Assembly: GCA_900101355.1 (NCBI GenBank)
Contig: FMUV01000011.1
Span: 1 to 62,068 of the forward strand
Origin: Ruminococcus sp. YE282
GTDB lineage: Bacteria; Bacillota; Clostridia; Oscillospirales; Acutalibacteraceae
DNA length: 62,068 bases
Reading direction: 5' to 3'
Position 1 is the stretch's first letter; each line of letters opens with the position of its first letter. Made by a program: the position numbers and the translations under genes. Shown in pieces: positions 31,160-40,800 of the stretch. The notes under the pieces are model-generated. The model had not been told where the DNA came from and ran no database searches. It saw nothing but the letters and a program-made list of their open reading frames with translations.

Positions 31160-32239
31160 TTACTTATTATCTTTCATCAATTTAATAAAACGGTCAAACA
31201 AAAATGCAGTGTCGTGCGGGCCGCCGCAAGCTTCGGGGTGGAACTGAACCGAAAATGCAGGCATATCGGTGTATGTAACGCCCTCGCAGGTGTTATCGTT
31301 TCCGTTTGCAAAGCTTACTTTGCCGTTTGCAGGCATACTGTCGCTTACAACGGCATATCCGTGGTTCTGAGAAGTAATGTAAACACGGCCTGTTTCAATT
31401 TCCTTGGCAGGCTGGTTTGCACCACGGTGACCGTACTTAAGTTTTTCTGTTTTTGCTCCCTGCGAAAGAGCAAGAAGCTGATGACCCAGACAAATTCCAA
31501 ATGTCGGAATCTTATATTCACAAAGCTTTTTAAGCTGTGCTATAATTTCCGTATTGCTGCTTGGGTCTCCCGGGCCGTTTGAAAGCATAATTCCGTCAGG
31601 ATTCATCGACTTAATTTCTTCGGCAGAAGTATCGGCAGGAACAACGGTTACATTGCATCCTCTCTTTACAAGTTCTCGGCAAATATTATGCTTTGCGCCA
31701 AAGTCCATAAGCACAACGTCAAGAGTTCCGTTATCAGCCTTAAACTCCTTTTTCTCTTTAATAGTTGTATTTTCAACAGCTTCTGTAATTACGTAGTTTT
31801 TGATTTCTTCAAGAAGCTTTTCGTCAACTTCGTCGGAATAAGCAATCTTACAGTTCAGCACGCCGTATTCACGCACGATTCTTGTAAGTGCACGTGTGTC
31901 AATTCCGTAAATTCCGGGAATATCGGACTCTTTTAAAAAGGTGTCAAGGTCACCCTCACAGCGAAAGTTTGAGGGAGCTTGGCACCATTCTCTTACAATA
32001 TATCCTTTTAATGACGGTGAGTCACTCTCAAAATCAGAGGGAATAACCCCGTAGTTACCAATCAAAGGGAATGTCTGAATAACCACCTGACCGTAATAGC
32101 TGGGGTCGGTGAGTGTTTCAAGATAACCTGTCATCGCCGTTGTGAAAACAAGCTCTCCCATAGTTTCTTTTTCGGCACCAAAGGCTTTGCCTTCAAACAC
32201 AGTACCGTTTTCAAGAATTAAGTACGCCGTGCGGCTCAT
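31160..32239 (-). CDS. carA: carbamoyl-phosphate synthase small chain
   Basis: The 359-residue glutamine amidotransferase subunit of carbamoyl-phosphate synthase. The N-terminal domain (ILENGTVFEGKAFG, FTTAMTGYLETLTDPSYYGQ) precedes the glutaminase domain with the nucleophile Cys in FGICLGHQLLAL and the His in QFHPEACGGP. It lies 36 bases before carB and 35 bases after the ANTAR gene. ATG 32239 follows GAAAGGAAA. Confidence 0.97.
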   Translation of the reverse strand: MSRTAYLILENGTVFEGKAFGAEKETMGELVFTTAMTGYLETLTDPSYYGQVVIQTFPLIGNYGVIPSDFESDSPSLKGYIVREWCQAPSNFRCEGDLDTFLKESDIPGIYGIDTRALTRIVREYGVLNCKIAYSDEVDEKLLEEIKNYVITEAVENTTIKEKKEFKADNGTLDVVLMDFGAKHNICRELVKRGCNVTVVPADTSAEEIKSMNPDGIMLSNGPGDPSSNTEIIAQLKKLCEYKIPTFGICLGHQLLALSQGAKTEKLKYGHRGANQPAKEIETGRVYITSQNHGYAVVSDSMPANGKVSFANGNDNTCEGVTYTDMPAFSVQFHPEACGGPHDTAFLFDRFIKLMKDNK

Positions 32240-32274
32240 AAAAACACTTTCCTTTCAGAAATTTAATGTGAAAA

Positions 32275-32844
32275 TCAGTTTTCGTAGGTTTTAATAACCT
32301 GCATAGCAATTTGCAGCTTGCTGACGCGCAAATCCATCGCCTGCTTTTCAAGATAGCGGTGCGCCTGTTCTTCGGACATATTGAGGCAGGTAACAAGCAA
32401 AAGTTTTGCTCGGTTTATTACCTTCATATCCTCAACCATATGCTTCAGACGTTCATTTTCTTCAGCCACACGGAACATTCTCATTCTGAAACAATCCGTA
32501 AACTGAAGATAATGGTGAAAAAGGTGTCGGTTTATCGGCTTTGCAATTACCAAAACACCGTGTTTTGTCAACAAATCGTTTACATCGTCGGCGTTCTTTT
32601 GAGGAACAATAATCACAACGCTTGAACGTGTTGAATTGGCAAATTCCTCGGAAAGTTTTATCCCGTTTTCATCGGGAAGCGGCGCGTTTATGCAGATAAG
32701 GTCAAACTCATCGTCCAAAACATTTTTGCGTGCCGAATCGGCGGTATATGAAGCAGAAATCTTGGCATAACCCTCGTTTCTAAGCAATTCGGCAAGCGAA
32801 ACTGCGCTTTGCTCCGAGTGGGAAACCAGTAAAGCTTTTTTCAT
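32275..32844 (-). CDS. ANTAR-domain response regulator (RNA-binding antiterminator)
   Basis: The 189-residue protein has an N-terminal receiver-like domain (MKKALLVSHSEQSAVSLAELL) and a C-terminal ANTAR domain (about residues 128-186: MKVINRAKLLLVTCLNMSEE, then YLEKQAMDLRVSKLQIA). ANTAR proteins bind paired small hairpins in nascent RNA and prevent termination. The Asp at the expected phospho site is replaced or shifted: the third strand reads FDLICINAPLP. ATG 32844 is preceded by GGTGG; the longer frame to 32880 is less likely. Its place ahead of carA and beside amt and glnA points to nitrogen control. Confidence 0.88.
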   Translation of the reverse strand: MKKALLVSHSEQSAVSLAELLRNEGYAKISASYTADSARKNVLDDEFDLICINAPLPDENGIKLSEEFANSTRSSVVIIVPQKNADDVNDLLTKHGVLVIAKPINRHLFHHYLQFTDCFRMRMFRVAEENERLKHMVEDMKVINRAKLLLVTCLNMSEEQAHRYLEKQAMDLRVSKLQIAMQVIKTYEN

Positions 32845-33016
32845 ACTACCACCACCGCTATATGAAATATATATTTTCAATCTCCATATTATTGTACAGG
32901 ATTTAGTACTGTTGATATTTACATAAAGGAATTATAAAAAGATTTTTTGTCGTCGCTTCGTCGAAAATTGTCATCAAAAAAGTGCCGCTAAAATTAAATT
33001 TTAATCATTATACAAT

Positions 33017-33180
33017 TATAATGCAGATATTCCCGCCTCTAAAGGCGACGGGCGTTATTCAAGATTTCAACGAAAACACATAATCTCCAACTGAGGTTCT
33101 GAGAAGCTGACGATTCTTTGCAAAGCTTACAATCTGTCGTAAGCTTTGCCACCTGCAAACAGGACAGAACGTTCTGCAAT
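33017..33180 (+). repeat. intergenic repeat element copy C
   Basis: On the plus strand TATAAT (33017-33022) is followed by GCAGATATTCCC, a hairpin CGCCT-CTAA-AGGCG, TTTCAACGAAAAC, then AGCTGACGATTCTTTGCA and AATCTGTCGTAAG. The last two blocks match copy D on its minus strand. The AAGCTTAC/GTAAGCTT part forms a long perfect stem (33118-33148). The remaining spacer 32881-33016 shows nothing clear. Confidence 0.55.
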
Positions 33181-33196
33181 TTAAAATTTCCGCACA

Positions 33197-33242
33197 AAAA
33201 AGAACACTGCGCACAGCCAAACAAATGACCGTGCGCAGCATT
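33197..33242 (-). terminator. terminator of amt-PII
   Basis: Arms ACTGCGCAC and GTGCGCAGC around a 16-base loop, followed on the minus strand by TTCTTTTTTG. It lies about 30 bases after the amt stop. Confidence 0.85.
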
Positions 33243-33274
33243 CTTTATGTGAATTAAAAGGATAGGTAAATTAA

Positions 33275-34975
33275 TTATTCTACATCCTGCATAGCGTCGT
33301 AGCCGGTTTCTCCGGTTCTGACTTTTACTACATCTTCAACATTGTAGATGAATATCTTGCCGTCGCCGATGTGTCCAGTGTAAAGTGCCTTTACGGCTGC
33401 GTCAACAACGTCCTTAACAGGAACCTTGCATACAACGACCTCAACCTTCATCTTAGGAAGCAGGTTGCTTTCAACTGCAACACCACGATAATATTCGGGT
33501 TTGCCCTTTTGAGCACCGCAGCCAAGTACCTGAGATACTGTCATACCGGTAATGCCGAGTTTATCCATTTCTTCTTTAAGAGCTTCAAGCTTTGACTGCT
33601 TGAGGATGATGTCGATTTTTGTAATTTTTACGCCGTCGGTAGCAACATCATATTTGCCTGCAAGCTGAACAGGAACAGCCTGTGTTACAGGAACGTTGCC
33701 CTGAACGTCAAATGTTTCGTCAAGAGAAGCGGTTGAAACGCCGATTGGCATAAAGTCTGCATAAGCGCTTACAAGACCGTGTTCGGAAATATCAAGTCCC
33801 TGCATTTCTTCTTCCTTGGTTACACGAAGACCGATTGTCTTTTTGATGATAAAGAATACGATTGTCATACAAACAACTGTCCAAGCAATGATGCAAAGGA
33901 TTGCAAGAGCCTGTTTTCCGAGCTGAGCAAGACCGCCGCCGTAGAAAAGACCTGTTATGCCGTTCTGTCCTTCACCTGTTGCGAAAAGACCTACTGCAAG
34001 ACCGCCCCAAAAACCGTTTACACCGTGAACGGCAAATGCGCCGACAGGGTCATCTATTCTGAGTTTAATATCAACAAATTCAACAGCAAGTACTACGATT
34101 ATACCTGAAACAAGACCGATAACAGCCGAACCGATTGCATCAACGTCTGCACAACCGGCAGTTACTGCAACAAGACCTGCAAGAGAGCCGTTAAGTGACA
34201 TTGAAACATCAGGCTTACCGTTTTTAACCCATGTGAATATCATTGTTGTGATTGTTGCAACCGCAGGAGCAATTGTTGTTGTAAGAAGAATTTGACCGAG
34301 TCTTGCGCCGTCTTCTGCTGCCGCACCGTTAAATCCATACCAAGCAAACCAAAGAATGAATACACCGAGTGCGCCGAGTGTTATGCTGTGACCCGGGATA
34401 GCGTTGACTTTTCCGTCTTTGCCGTATTTACCGACACGGGGACCAAGAATCATTGCACCGATAAGAGCGGTAACACCGCCGACCATATGAATTACGATTG
34501 AACCTGCAAAGTCGATTGCACCAAGCTGTGCAAGCCAGCCCTGTGAATTCCACATCCAACCTGCTTCAATCGGATAAATAACAAGAGAGATAACTGCACT
34601 GTATACACAGTATGCAGAAAACTTAGTACGTTCTGCCATTGAGCCCGAAACGATTGTTGCAGTCGTTGCACAGAATACAAGCTGGAATACAAAGCTGTTC
34701 CAATCAAAGTTTGCCCAATCGGTAAACATATTTAAGTTAGGAATACCGATGAATCCCGCAACATAATCTTCAGACATCATAAGTCCAAAACCAAGTACGG
34801 AAAATACTACTGTACCGATACAAAAGTCCAGCAGGTTTTTCATTATAATGTTACCTGCGTTCTTGGCTCTTGTAAAGCCTGTTTCTACCATTGCGAAGCC
34901 GCACTGCATAAAGAACACCAACAATGCGCCTATCATAAACCACACGCCTGTGCTGCCAAAAATTAATTCTGACAT
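33275..34975 (-). CDS. amt: ammonium transporter fused to PII signalling domain
   Basis: The 566-residue protein joins an Amt channel (about residues 1-420, eleven membrane helices, with pore histidines in GSIVIHMVGG and GAFAVHGVNGFWGG) to a complete PII/GlnB-like domain (about 455-566: TKIDIILKQSKLEALKEEM and VSQVLGCGAQKGKPEYYRG). The T-loop reads YRGVAVESNLLPKMKVE and lacks the Tyr that is uridylylated in enteric GlnB. The PII part should gate the channel from the cytoplasm in response to nucleotides and 2-oxoglutarate. ATG 34975 follows AAGGGGG. It lies after glnA with a terminator between. Confidence 0.93.
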   Translation of the reverse strand: MSELIFGSTGVWFMIGALLVFFMQCGFAMVETGFTRAKNAGNIIMKNLLDFCIGTVVFSVLGFGLMMSEDYVAGFIGIPNLNMFTDWANFDWNSFVFQLVFCATTATIVSGSMAERTKFSAYCVYSAVISLVIYPIEAGWMWNSQGWLAQLGAIDFAGSIVIHMVGGVTALIGAMILGPRVGKYGKDGKVNAIPGHSITLGALGVFILWFAWYGFNGAAAEDGARLGQILLTTTIAPAVATITTMIFTWVKNGKPDVSMSLNGSLAGLVAVTAGCADVDAIGSAVIGLVSGIIVVLAVEFVDIKLRIDDPVGAFAVHGVNGFWGGLAVGLFATGEGQNGITGLFYGGGLAQLGKQALAILCIIAWTVVCMTIVFFIIKKTIGLRVTKEEEMQGLDISEHGLVSAYADFMPIGVSTASLDETFDVQGNVPVTQAVPVQLAGKYDVATDGVKITKIDIILKQSKLEALKEEMDKLGITGMTVSQVLGCGAQKGKPEYYRGVAVESNLLPKMKVEVVVCKVPVKDVVDAAVKALYTGHIGDGKIFIYNVEDVVKVRTGETGYDAMQDVE

Positions 34976-35003
34976 AAAAATTTCCCCCTTAACACAATCT
35001 CTC

Positions 35004-35056
35004 AAAAAAAGCGGCGTATACACAGAATTACTCTGTATACACGCCGTTGTGTTAAC
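35004..35056 (-). promoter_or_regulatory. attenuator in the amt leader
   Basis: On the minus strand a 14-bp terminator stem (5' arm plus 35046-35033, 3' arm 35025-35012) is followed by seven T. A competing small hairpin, ACAC with loop AACGGC and GTGT (plus 35052-35039), overlaps the 5' arm of the terminator. The loop has A at position 1 and G at position 4, as in ANTAR-binding hairpins. An outer helix, TTAACACAA with TTGTGTTAA, sits beside the ribosome site. Confidence 0.6.
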
Positions 35057-35093
35057 CGTTTTTTATTTGATTATAATTTATTACTGTACGTTA

Positions 35094-37187
35094 TTATACG
35101 TTAAAAAGCATTTCGCCGTAAGACGGATAAGGCCAATATTCAGATGAAGTTTCTGTCTCCATGGAATCGCCTACCGCACGAAGCTCCTGCATAAGTGCGA
35201 ATACTGTTTCACGATAGTATGTTGCATAAGCAAGATTATCGTCGCTGTAATCGTTTGCCTTAATAACTGCTTCTTCAAGCTCGGCAGTTTTCTTTGTGAA
35301 GCAAACCAATTTGTTTGAAAGGCTTGTGATAAGGTCTTCTTCAACAACTGTCGGAATAGCTTCGGAAAGCGACTTCTTTGCAAGTGCAGTCTCTGTAAGT
35401 TCTCTGACAAATGATGTTACGGCAGGAGTGATATTCTTCTTAGCCATCTCAATCATTGTAAGAGCCTCAATGTTAATCTGCTTTGCATAATTTTCAAGCT
35501 CAATTTCATATCTTGCACGAAGTTCCTGTTCGGTCATAATCTTGTTATTAACAAACAAGTCAACGTTCTTCTTATCCATAAAGTGAGCCTCAGCTTCAGG
35601 AAGTGACTTAAGATTAAGAAGTCCTCTTCTTTCAGCCTCTTCAACCCATTCGGGAGCATAGTTATCGCCGTTAAAGATAATGGCCTGATGCTCTGTAAAT
35701 ACTTTCTTAATAAGAACCTTAACAGCTTCATCAAGATTATCGGCATCTTTAAGCTCATCATAGAACTGTGAAAGTTCCTCTGCAACCATTGTGTTGAGCA
35801 TGTAGTTCGGGCAAGCAATGTTGAGTGAAGAACCGAGAGCTCTGAACTCAAACTTATTACCTGTAAATGCAAACGGAGATGTACGGTTACGGTCTGATGT
35901 ATCTTTCTTGAAATCAGCAAGAACATCAACGCCTGTCATCATCTTAACCTTGCCCTTGCTTACATATTCTTTATCATTAATAATAGATTCAACAAGTGCG
36001 CCCAAATCATCGCCAAGATACATTGAGATGATTGCCGGAGGTGCTTCGTTAGCTCCGAGACGGTGGTCGTTACCTGCAGAAGCAACTGTAATTCTGAGCA
36101 AATCCTGATATTCGTGAACAGCCTTTACGATTGCTGCAAGGAACAAAAGGAACTGAGTGTTATTTTCAGGATTCTTGCCGGGGTCAAGCAGGTTTTCGCC
36201 GGTGTTGGTTGAAATTGACCAGTTGTTGTGCTTACCTGAACCGTTTACTCCGGCAAACGGCTTTTCGTGGAGCAAGCAAACAAGTCCGTGCTTCTCTGCA
36301 ATCTTCTTCATAATCTCCATTGTAAGCTCGTTATGGTCTGTTGCCACATTTGCTGTTGAGAATATAGGAGCAAGCTCGTGCTGTGACGGAGCAACTTCGT
36401 TGTGCTTTGTCTTTGCAAGAATACCGAGTTTCCAGAGCTCTTCATCGAGGTCTTTCATATAAGCGGCAACTCTTGTTTTGATTGAGCCGAAGTAATGGTC
36501 GTCAAGTTCCTGTCCCTTTGGAGCCTTTGCACCGAAAAGTGTTCTTCCGGTAAAGATAAGGTCTTCACGCTGGTCATACATTTCCTTATCAATAAGGAAG
36601 TATTCCTGTTCGGGACCTACTGTTGTTGTTACTCTTGTAACGTCATTCTTGCCAAGCAGGTGAAGAACCTTTACAGCTTCTGTACTCAATCTTTCCATTG
36701 AACGAAGCAAAGGAGTTTTTTTATCAAGAATTTCGCCTGTGTATGAACAGAATGCGGTAGGAATGTAAAGGGAGCCGTCTCTTACAAAAGCATATGAAGT
36801 TGGGTCCCATGTTGTATAGCCTCTTGCCTCAAAAGTAGCACGAATACCGCCGCTTGGGAACGAAGAAGCATCAGGCTCGCCCTTGATAAGCTCTTTGCCC
36901 GAAAATTCCATAATTACCTGACCGTCCCCGCTCGGAGCAATAAAGCTGTCATGCTTTTCTGCCGTAACGCCTGTCATCGGCTGGAACCAGTGAGTGTAAT
37001 GAGTACATCCAAGCTCAATAGCCCAATCCTTCATTGCGTTTGCAACAACATTGGCTACGCTCAAATCAAGCGGCTCACCGTTTTGAATTGTTTTCTTCAA
37101 AGCCTTGTAGGTAGCCTTTGGAAGTCTTTCCTGCATTTTCTGGTCATTAAAAACCATGCTGCCGAAAATCTCGGGTACATTTGCCAT
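35094..37187 (-). CDS. glnN: glutamine synthetase type III
   Basis: A 697-residue GSIII, larger than and distinct from GSI and GSII. It carries typical GSIII sequences: [47 protein letters not shown] and [15 protein letters not shown]. It makes glutamine from glutamate and ammonium and, with GltBD, assimilates the ammonium brought in by Amt. ATG 37187 follows AGGAGAG. It has its own consensus promoter and a leader attenuator. Confidence 0.96.
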   Translation of the reverse strand: MANVPEIFGSMVFNDQKMQERLPKATYKALKKTIQNGEPLDLSVANVVANAMKDWAIELGCTHYTHWFQPMTGVTAEKHDSFIAPSGDGQVIMEFSGKELIKGEPDASSFPSGGIRATFEARGYTTWDPTSYAFVRDGSLYIPTAFCSYTGEILDKKTPLLRSMERLSTEAVKVLHLLGKNDVTRVTTTVGPEQEYFLIDKEMYDQREDLIFTGRTLFGAKAPKGQELDDHYFGSIKTRVAAYMKDLDEELWKLGILAKTKHNEVAPSQHELAPIFSTANVATDHNELTMEIMKKIAEKHGLVCLLHEKPFAGVNGSGKHNNWSISTNTGENLLDPGKNPENNTQFLLFLAAIVKAVHEYQDLLRITVASAGNDHRLGANEAPPAIISMYLGDDLGALVESIINDKEYVSKGKVKMMTGVDVLADFKKDTSDRNRTSPFAFTGNKFEFRALGSSLNIACPNYMLNTMVAEELSQFYDELKDADNLDEAVKVLIKKVFTEHQAIIFNGDNYAPEWVEEAERRGLLNLKSLPEAEAHFMDKKNVDLFVNNKIMTEQELRARYEIELENYAKQINIEALTMIEMAKKNITPAVTSFVRELTETALAKKSLSEAIPTVVEEDLITSLSNKLVCFTKKTAELEEAVIKANDYSDDNLAYATYYRETVFALMQELRAVGDSMETETSSEYWPYPSYGEMLFNV

Positions 37188-37223
37188 AAGTATTCTCTCC
37201 TATCCAAAATATAAAGTAAAATA

Positions 37224-37275
37224 AACAAAAAGACGCTGCAAGCCCGTAAAGCTCACAGCGCCTTTGCTGTTGTTG
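37224..37275 (-). promoter_or_regulatory. attenuator in the glnA leader
   Basis: A terminator hairpin (GCGCTG, plus 37261-37256, with CAGCGT, 37238-37233) is followed by CTTTTTGTTT on the minus strand. A competing hairpin, ACAGC with loop AAAGGC and GCTGT (plus 37270-37255), shares the 5' arm. Its loop differs from that in the amt leader at one base only. Only one such hairpin is seen, whereas ANTAR sites usually have two. Confidence 0.6.
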
Positions 37276-37280
37276 CTAAC

Positions 37281-37309
37281 AGTATATGCCTTATTTGCGG
37301 GTTTGTCAA
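37281..37309 (-). promoter_or_regulatory. promoter of glnA
   Basis: TTGACA (37309-37304), 17-bp spacer, TATACT (37286-37281) on the minus strand; start near 37275. Confidence 0.9.
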
Positions 37310-37453
37310 TAGTTTTTTGAAAAAAATCTGAATTTTTGCAAGTTTTATTTATTTTCCTGCAAAGTTTATGCATCAGCAGCCAAACATTTGTGTATATTCT
37401 GCCAACGATTGAATTAGCATAATTAAAAAGTTGCAAAAAATCTTAATTTTCTA

Positions 37454-37483
37454 TTGACATACGTCATTTATCGGTTATATAAT
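37454..37483 (+). promoter_or_regulatory. promoter of gltBD
   Basis: TTGACA (37454-37459), 18-bp spacer, TATAAT (37478-37483). It would give a leader of about 380 bases before gltB. Confidence 0.8.
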
Positions 37484-37664
37484 ACAGTTATGCGCTTTGA
37501 TTTAAGAGCCTAAAACAAAATTATGCAGGATTTAAGATTTAAAGTTGCAAAAGCGTTATATATGCTTTCATATTTATGTAATGACAGCATTATTACATTA
37601 TACTTATTATTTAATTTTAATTCACGTTATCTTCTGAACATCACTTAAGTTCTATATTTTAAAT

Positions 37665-37840
37665 TGAAGCAACACTCTGCTCTGATTGCAAAAGTCAGGG
37701 TGTACGACAGATTACAATCAGTGCAAAAGAGCTCAGCTCATTAATTTTTCAGCGGGTAATAAACGCCCCAAACGAAAGATTAATTGTCTCAGCTGCTTTT
37801 ACAGGCAGCAAAAGACATATGCACTATGATTATATTATAT
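37665..37840 (-). repeat. intergenic repeat element copy D, inside the gltB leader
   Basis: Read on the minus strand it starts with TATAATATAATC near 37835, as copy B does, then a hairpin GCTGC...GCAGC (37791-37808), TTAATCTTTCGTT, GCTCTTTTGCACTG, AATCTGTCGTA and CAGAGTGTTGCT. On the plus strand the pair GCTCT/AGAGC of this copy corresponds to GCTTT/GGAGC in copy B, so the pairing is kept with base changes. Confidence 0.6.
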
Positions 37841-37869
37841 TTGAATTATCAGGAAAGGATGATTATCAA

Positions 37870-40800
37870 ATGGGACAGACTGAAAAACCAAATGCTCAAA
37901 GCAAGCTGTACTCCCCCATGTTTGAGCACGACAACTGCGGTATCGGAGCGGTTGTAAACATTAAAGGCGAAAAATCACACGACACAGTGGCAAATGCTCT
38001 TACTATTGTAGAAACACTTGAACACCGTGCAGGAAAAGACGCCGAGGGCAAAACAGGTGACGGTGTTGGTATTCTGCTCCAGATTTCTCACAAATTCTTT
38101 AAAAAGGCTGCAAAAGAAATCGGAATTAATCTTCTTTCCGAGCGTGACTACGCTGTGGGAATGTTTTTCTTCCCGCAAAATGAACTTGCAAGAAACCAAG
38201 CTAAAAAGATGTTTGAGATTATTGCGGAAAAAGAAGGGCTTGAAGTTCTCGGCTGGCGTGAGGTGCCGTCCGATACAACAGTAATCGGGAAACGTGCGCT
38301 TGACTGTATGCCTTTTATTATGCAGTGTTTCATCCAACGTCCCGAGGGCGTTAAAAAGGGCATCAGCTTTGACCGCAAGCTCTATGTTGCAAGACGTGTT
38401 TTTGAGCAGAGCAACGAGGATACATATGTAGTATCTCTTTCAAGCCGAACCATTGTATATAAAGGTATGTTCCTTGTCGGCGACCTGAGAAGATTTTTCC
38501 TTGACCTTCAAAGTCCCGACTATGAATCGGCAATCGCTATGGTTCACTCAAGATTCTCAACCAACACAAATCCAAGCTGGCAGAGAGCTCATCCAAACAG
38601 AATGATTGTTCACAACGGTGAGATTAACACTATCCGCGGCAACGCAGACAAGATGCTCGCCCGTGAAGAAACAATGCGCAGCGAACACCTGAAAGGTGAT
38701 TTGGACAAGGTTATCCCTGTTGTAAACACCGAGGGTTCCGACTCTGCAATGCTTGATAACACACTTGAATTTTTGGTTATGAGCGGTATGGAACTTCCGC
38801 TTGCCGTTATGATAACAATCCCGGAACCTTGGGACAGAAACGGCACAATGAGTCAGAAGAAAAAAGATTTCTATCAGTATTATGCAACAATGATGGAGCC
38901 TTGGGACGGACCTGCTTCAATTCTTTTCTCAGATGGCGACATTATGGGAGCTGTTCTTGACCGTAACGGATTGCGTCCGTCAAGATACTATATCACAAGC
39001 GACGGCAACCTTATTCTTTCTTCTGAAGTCGGCGCACTTCCGATTGATGCGGACAAAATCGTTGTTAAAGAGAGACTGCGCCCGGGCAAAATGCTTCTTG
39101 TTGACACAGTAAAGGGCAAACTTATTGACGACGACGAACTTAAAGAATACTATGCTTCAAAGCAGCCGTACGGCGAATGGCTTGACAGCAACCTTGTAAG
39201 CCTTAAGGATTTAAAAATTCCTAACGCCAAGGTTGAAGAACATCACCACGATGAAAGAAAGCGTTTGCAAAAAGCATTCGGCTACACATATGAGGATGTA
39301 ATGACCTCAATTTTACCAATGGCTAAAAACGGAACAGAGTCAATCTCGGCAATGGGTACCGACAGTCCGCTTGCAGTTCTTTCAAAAGAACCCCAGCCGT
39401 TGTTTAACTACTTTAAACAGCTTTTTGCACAGGTTACAAACCCGCCTATTGACGCAATTCGTGAGGAAATCGTAACATCAACAACCGTTTATATCGGTGA
39501 GGACGGCAACATTCTTGAAGAAAAGCCCGAAAACTGTAAGGTTATGAAAATCAACAATCCGATTTTGACCTCTACCGATATTCTTAAACTTAAAAATATG
39601 AAAATCAGCGGCTTTAAGGTTGCTGTAATTCCTATACTGTATTATAAAAACACACGCCTTTCAAAGGCTGTAAAAAGATTATTTATCGAAGCCGACAAGG
39701 CATACAGTGAGGGTGCGAACATTCTCATTCTCTCTGACAGAGGCGTTGACGAAAACCACCTTGCAATTCCGTCGCTTCTTGCGGTTTCGGCACTTCACCA
39801 GCACCTTGTCGTAACCAAGAGAAGAACATCTCTTGCAATAGTTCTTGAAAGCGGCGAGCCGCGTGAAGTTCATCACTTTGCAACTCTTCTCGGCTACGGC
39901 GCAAGTGCAATCAACCCTTATCTTGCTCAGGAAACAATCCATGAATTAATTCACGATGACCTTCTTGACAAAGACTACTATGCGGCTATTGACGACTACA
40001 ACAGCGCAGTTCTGCACGGTATTGTTAAAATTGCTTCAAAAATGGGTATTTCTACAATCCAGTCATACCAGGGCTCACAGATTTTTGAGGCTATCGGTAT
40101 AAGCCGTGAAGTAATTGACGAATACTTTACAGACACAGTAAGCAGAATCGGCGGAATAACACTTAAAGATATTGAAGAAAATGTTGACAGACTTCACACC
40201 GCAGCATTTGACCCGTTGGGACTAAGCTGTTCAACAGAACTTGAATCACGAGGAAGCCACAAGTTCAGAAGCGGAAAAGAGGAACATCTTTATAACCCTC
40301 AGACAATCCACACCCTGCAAATGGCAACCCGCACAAACGACTACTCGCTGTACAAAAAATACTCTCATTTGATTACAGAAGAAATGGAACCTGTAAATAT
40401 CCGCGGATTGTTTGACTTCAATTATGCAGAGAAGCCTGTTCCGCTTGATGAAGTTGAAAGCGTAGATTCAATTGTAAAACGCTTTAAGACAGGTGCGATG
40501 TCATATGGTTCAATATCTCAGGAAGCCCACGAAACCCTTGCACTCGCAATGAACAAGCTTCACGGAAAGTCAAACTCAGGTGAGGGCGGCGAAAGTCTTG
40601 AAAGACTTCTTACCAAGGGCAAAAAAGATGACAGATGTTCTGCAATTAAGCAGGTTGCTTCGGGACGTTTCGGCGTAACATCAAGATACCTTACATCAGC
40701 CGATGAAATTCAGATTAAAATGGCTCAGGGTGCAAAACCCGGCGAGGGCGGACATCTTCCGGGCAAAAAGGTTTATCCGTGGATTGCAAAAACACGTCAC

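Noticed and set aside
33118..33180. ANTAR double hairpin in front of the ANTAR-car operon (loops AACGTT and ACAGAT on the minus strand)
   Set aside because: Both loops fit A1/G4, but the sequence belongs to repeat copy C, shared with D, and no terminator overlaps it. Kept only as a weak possibility.
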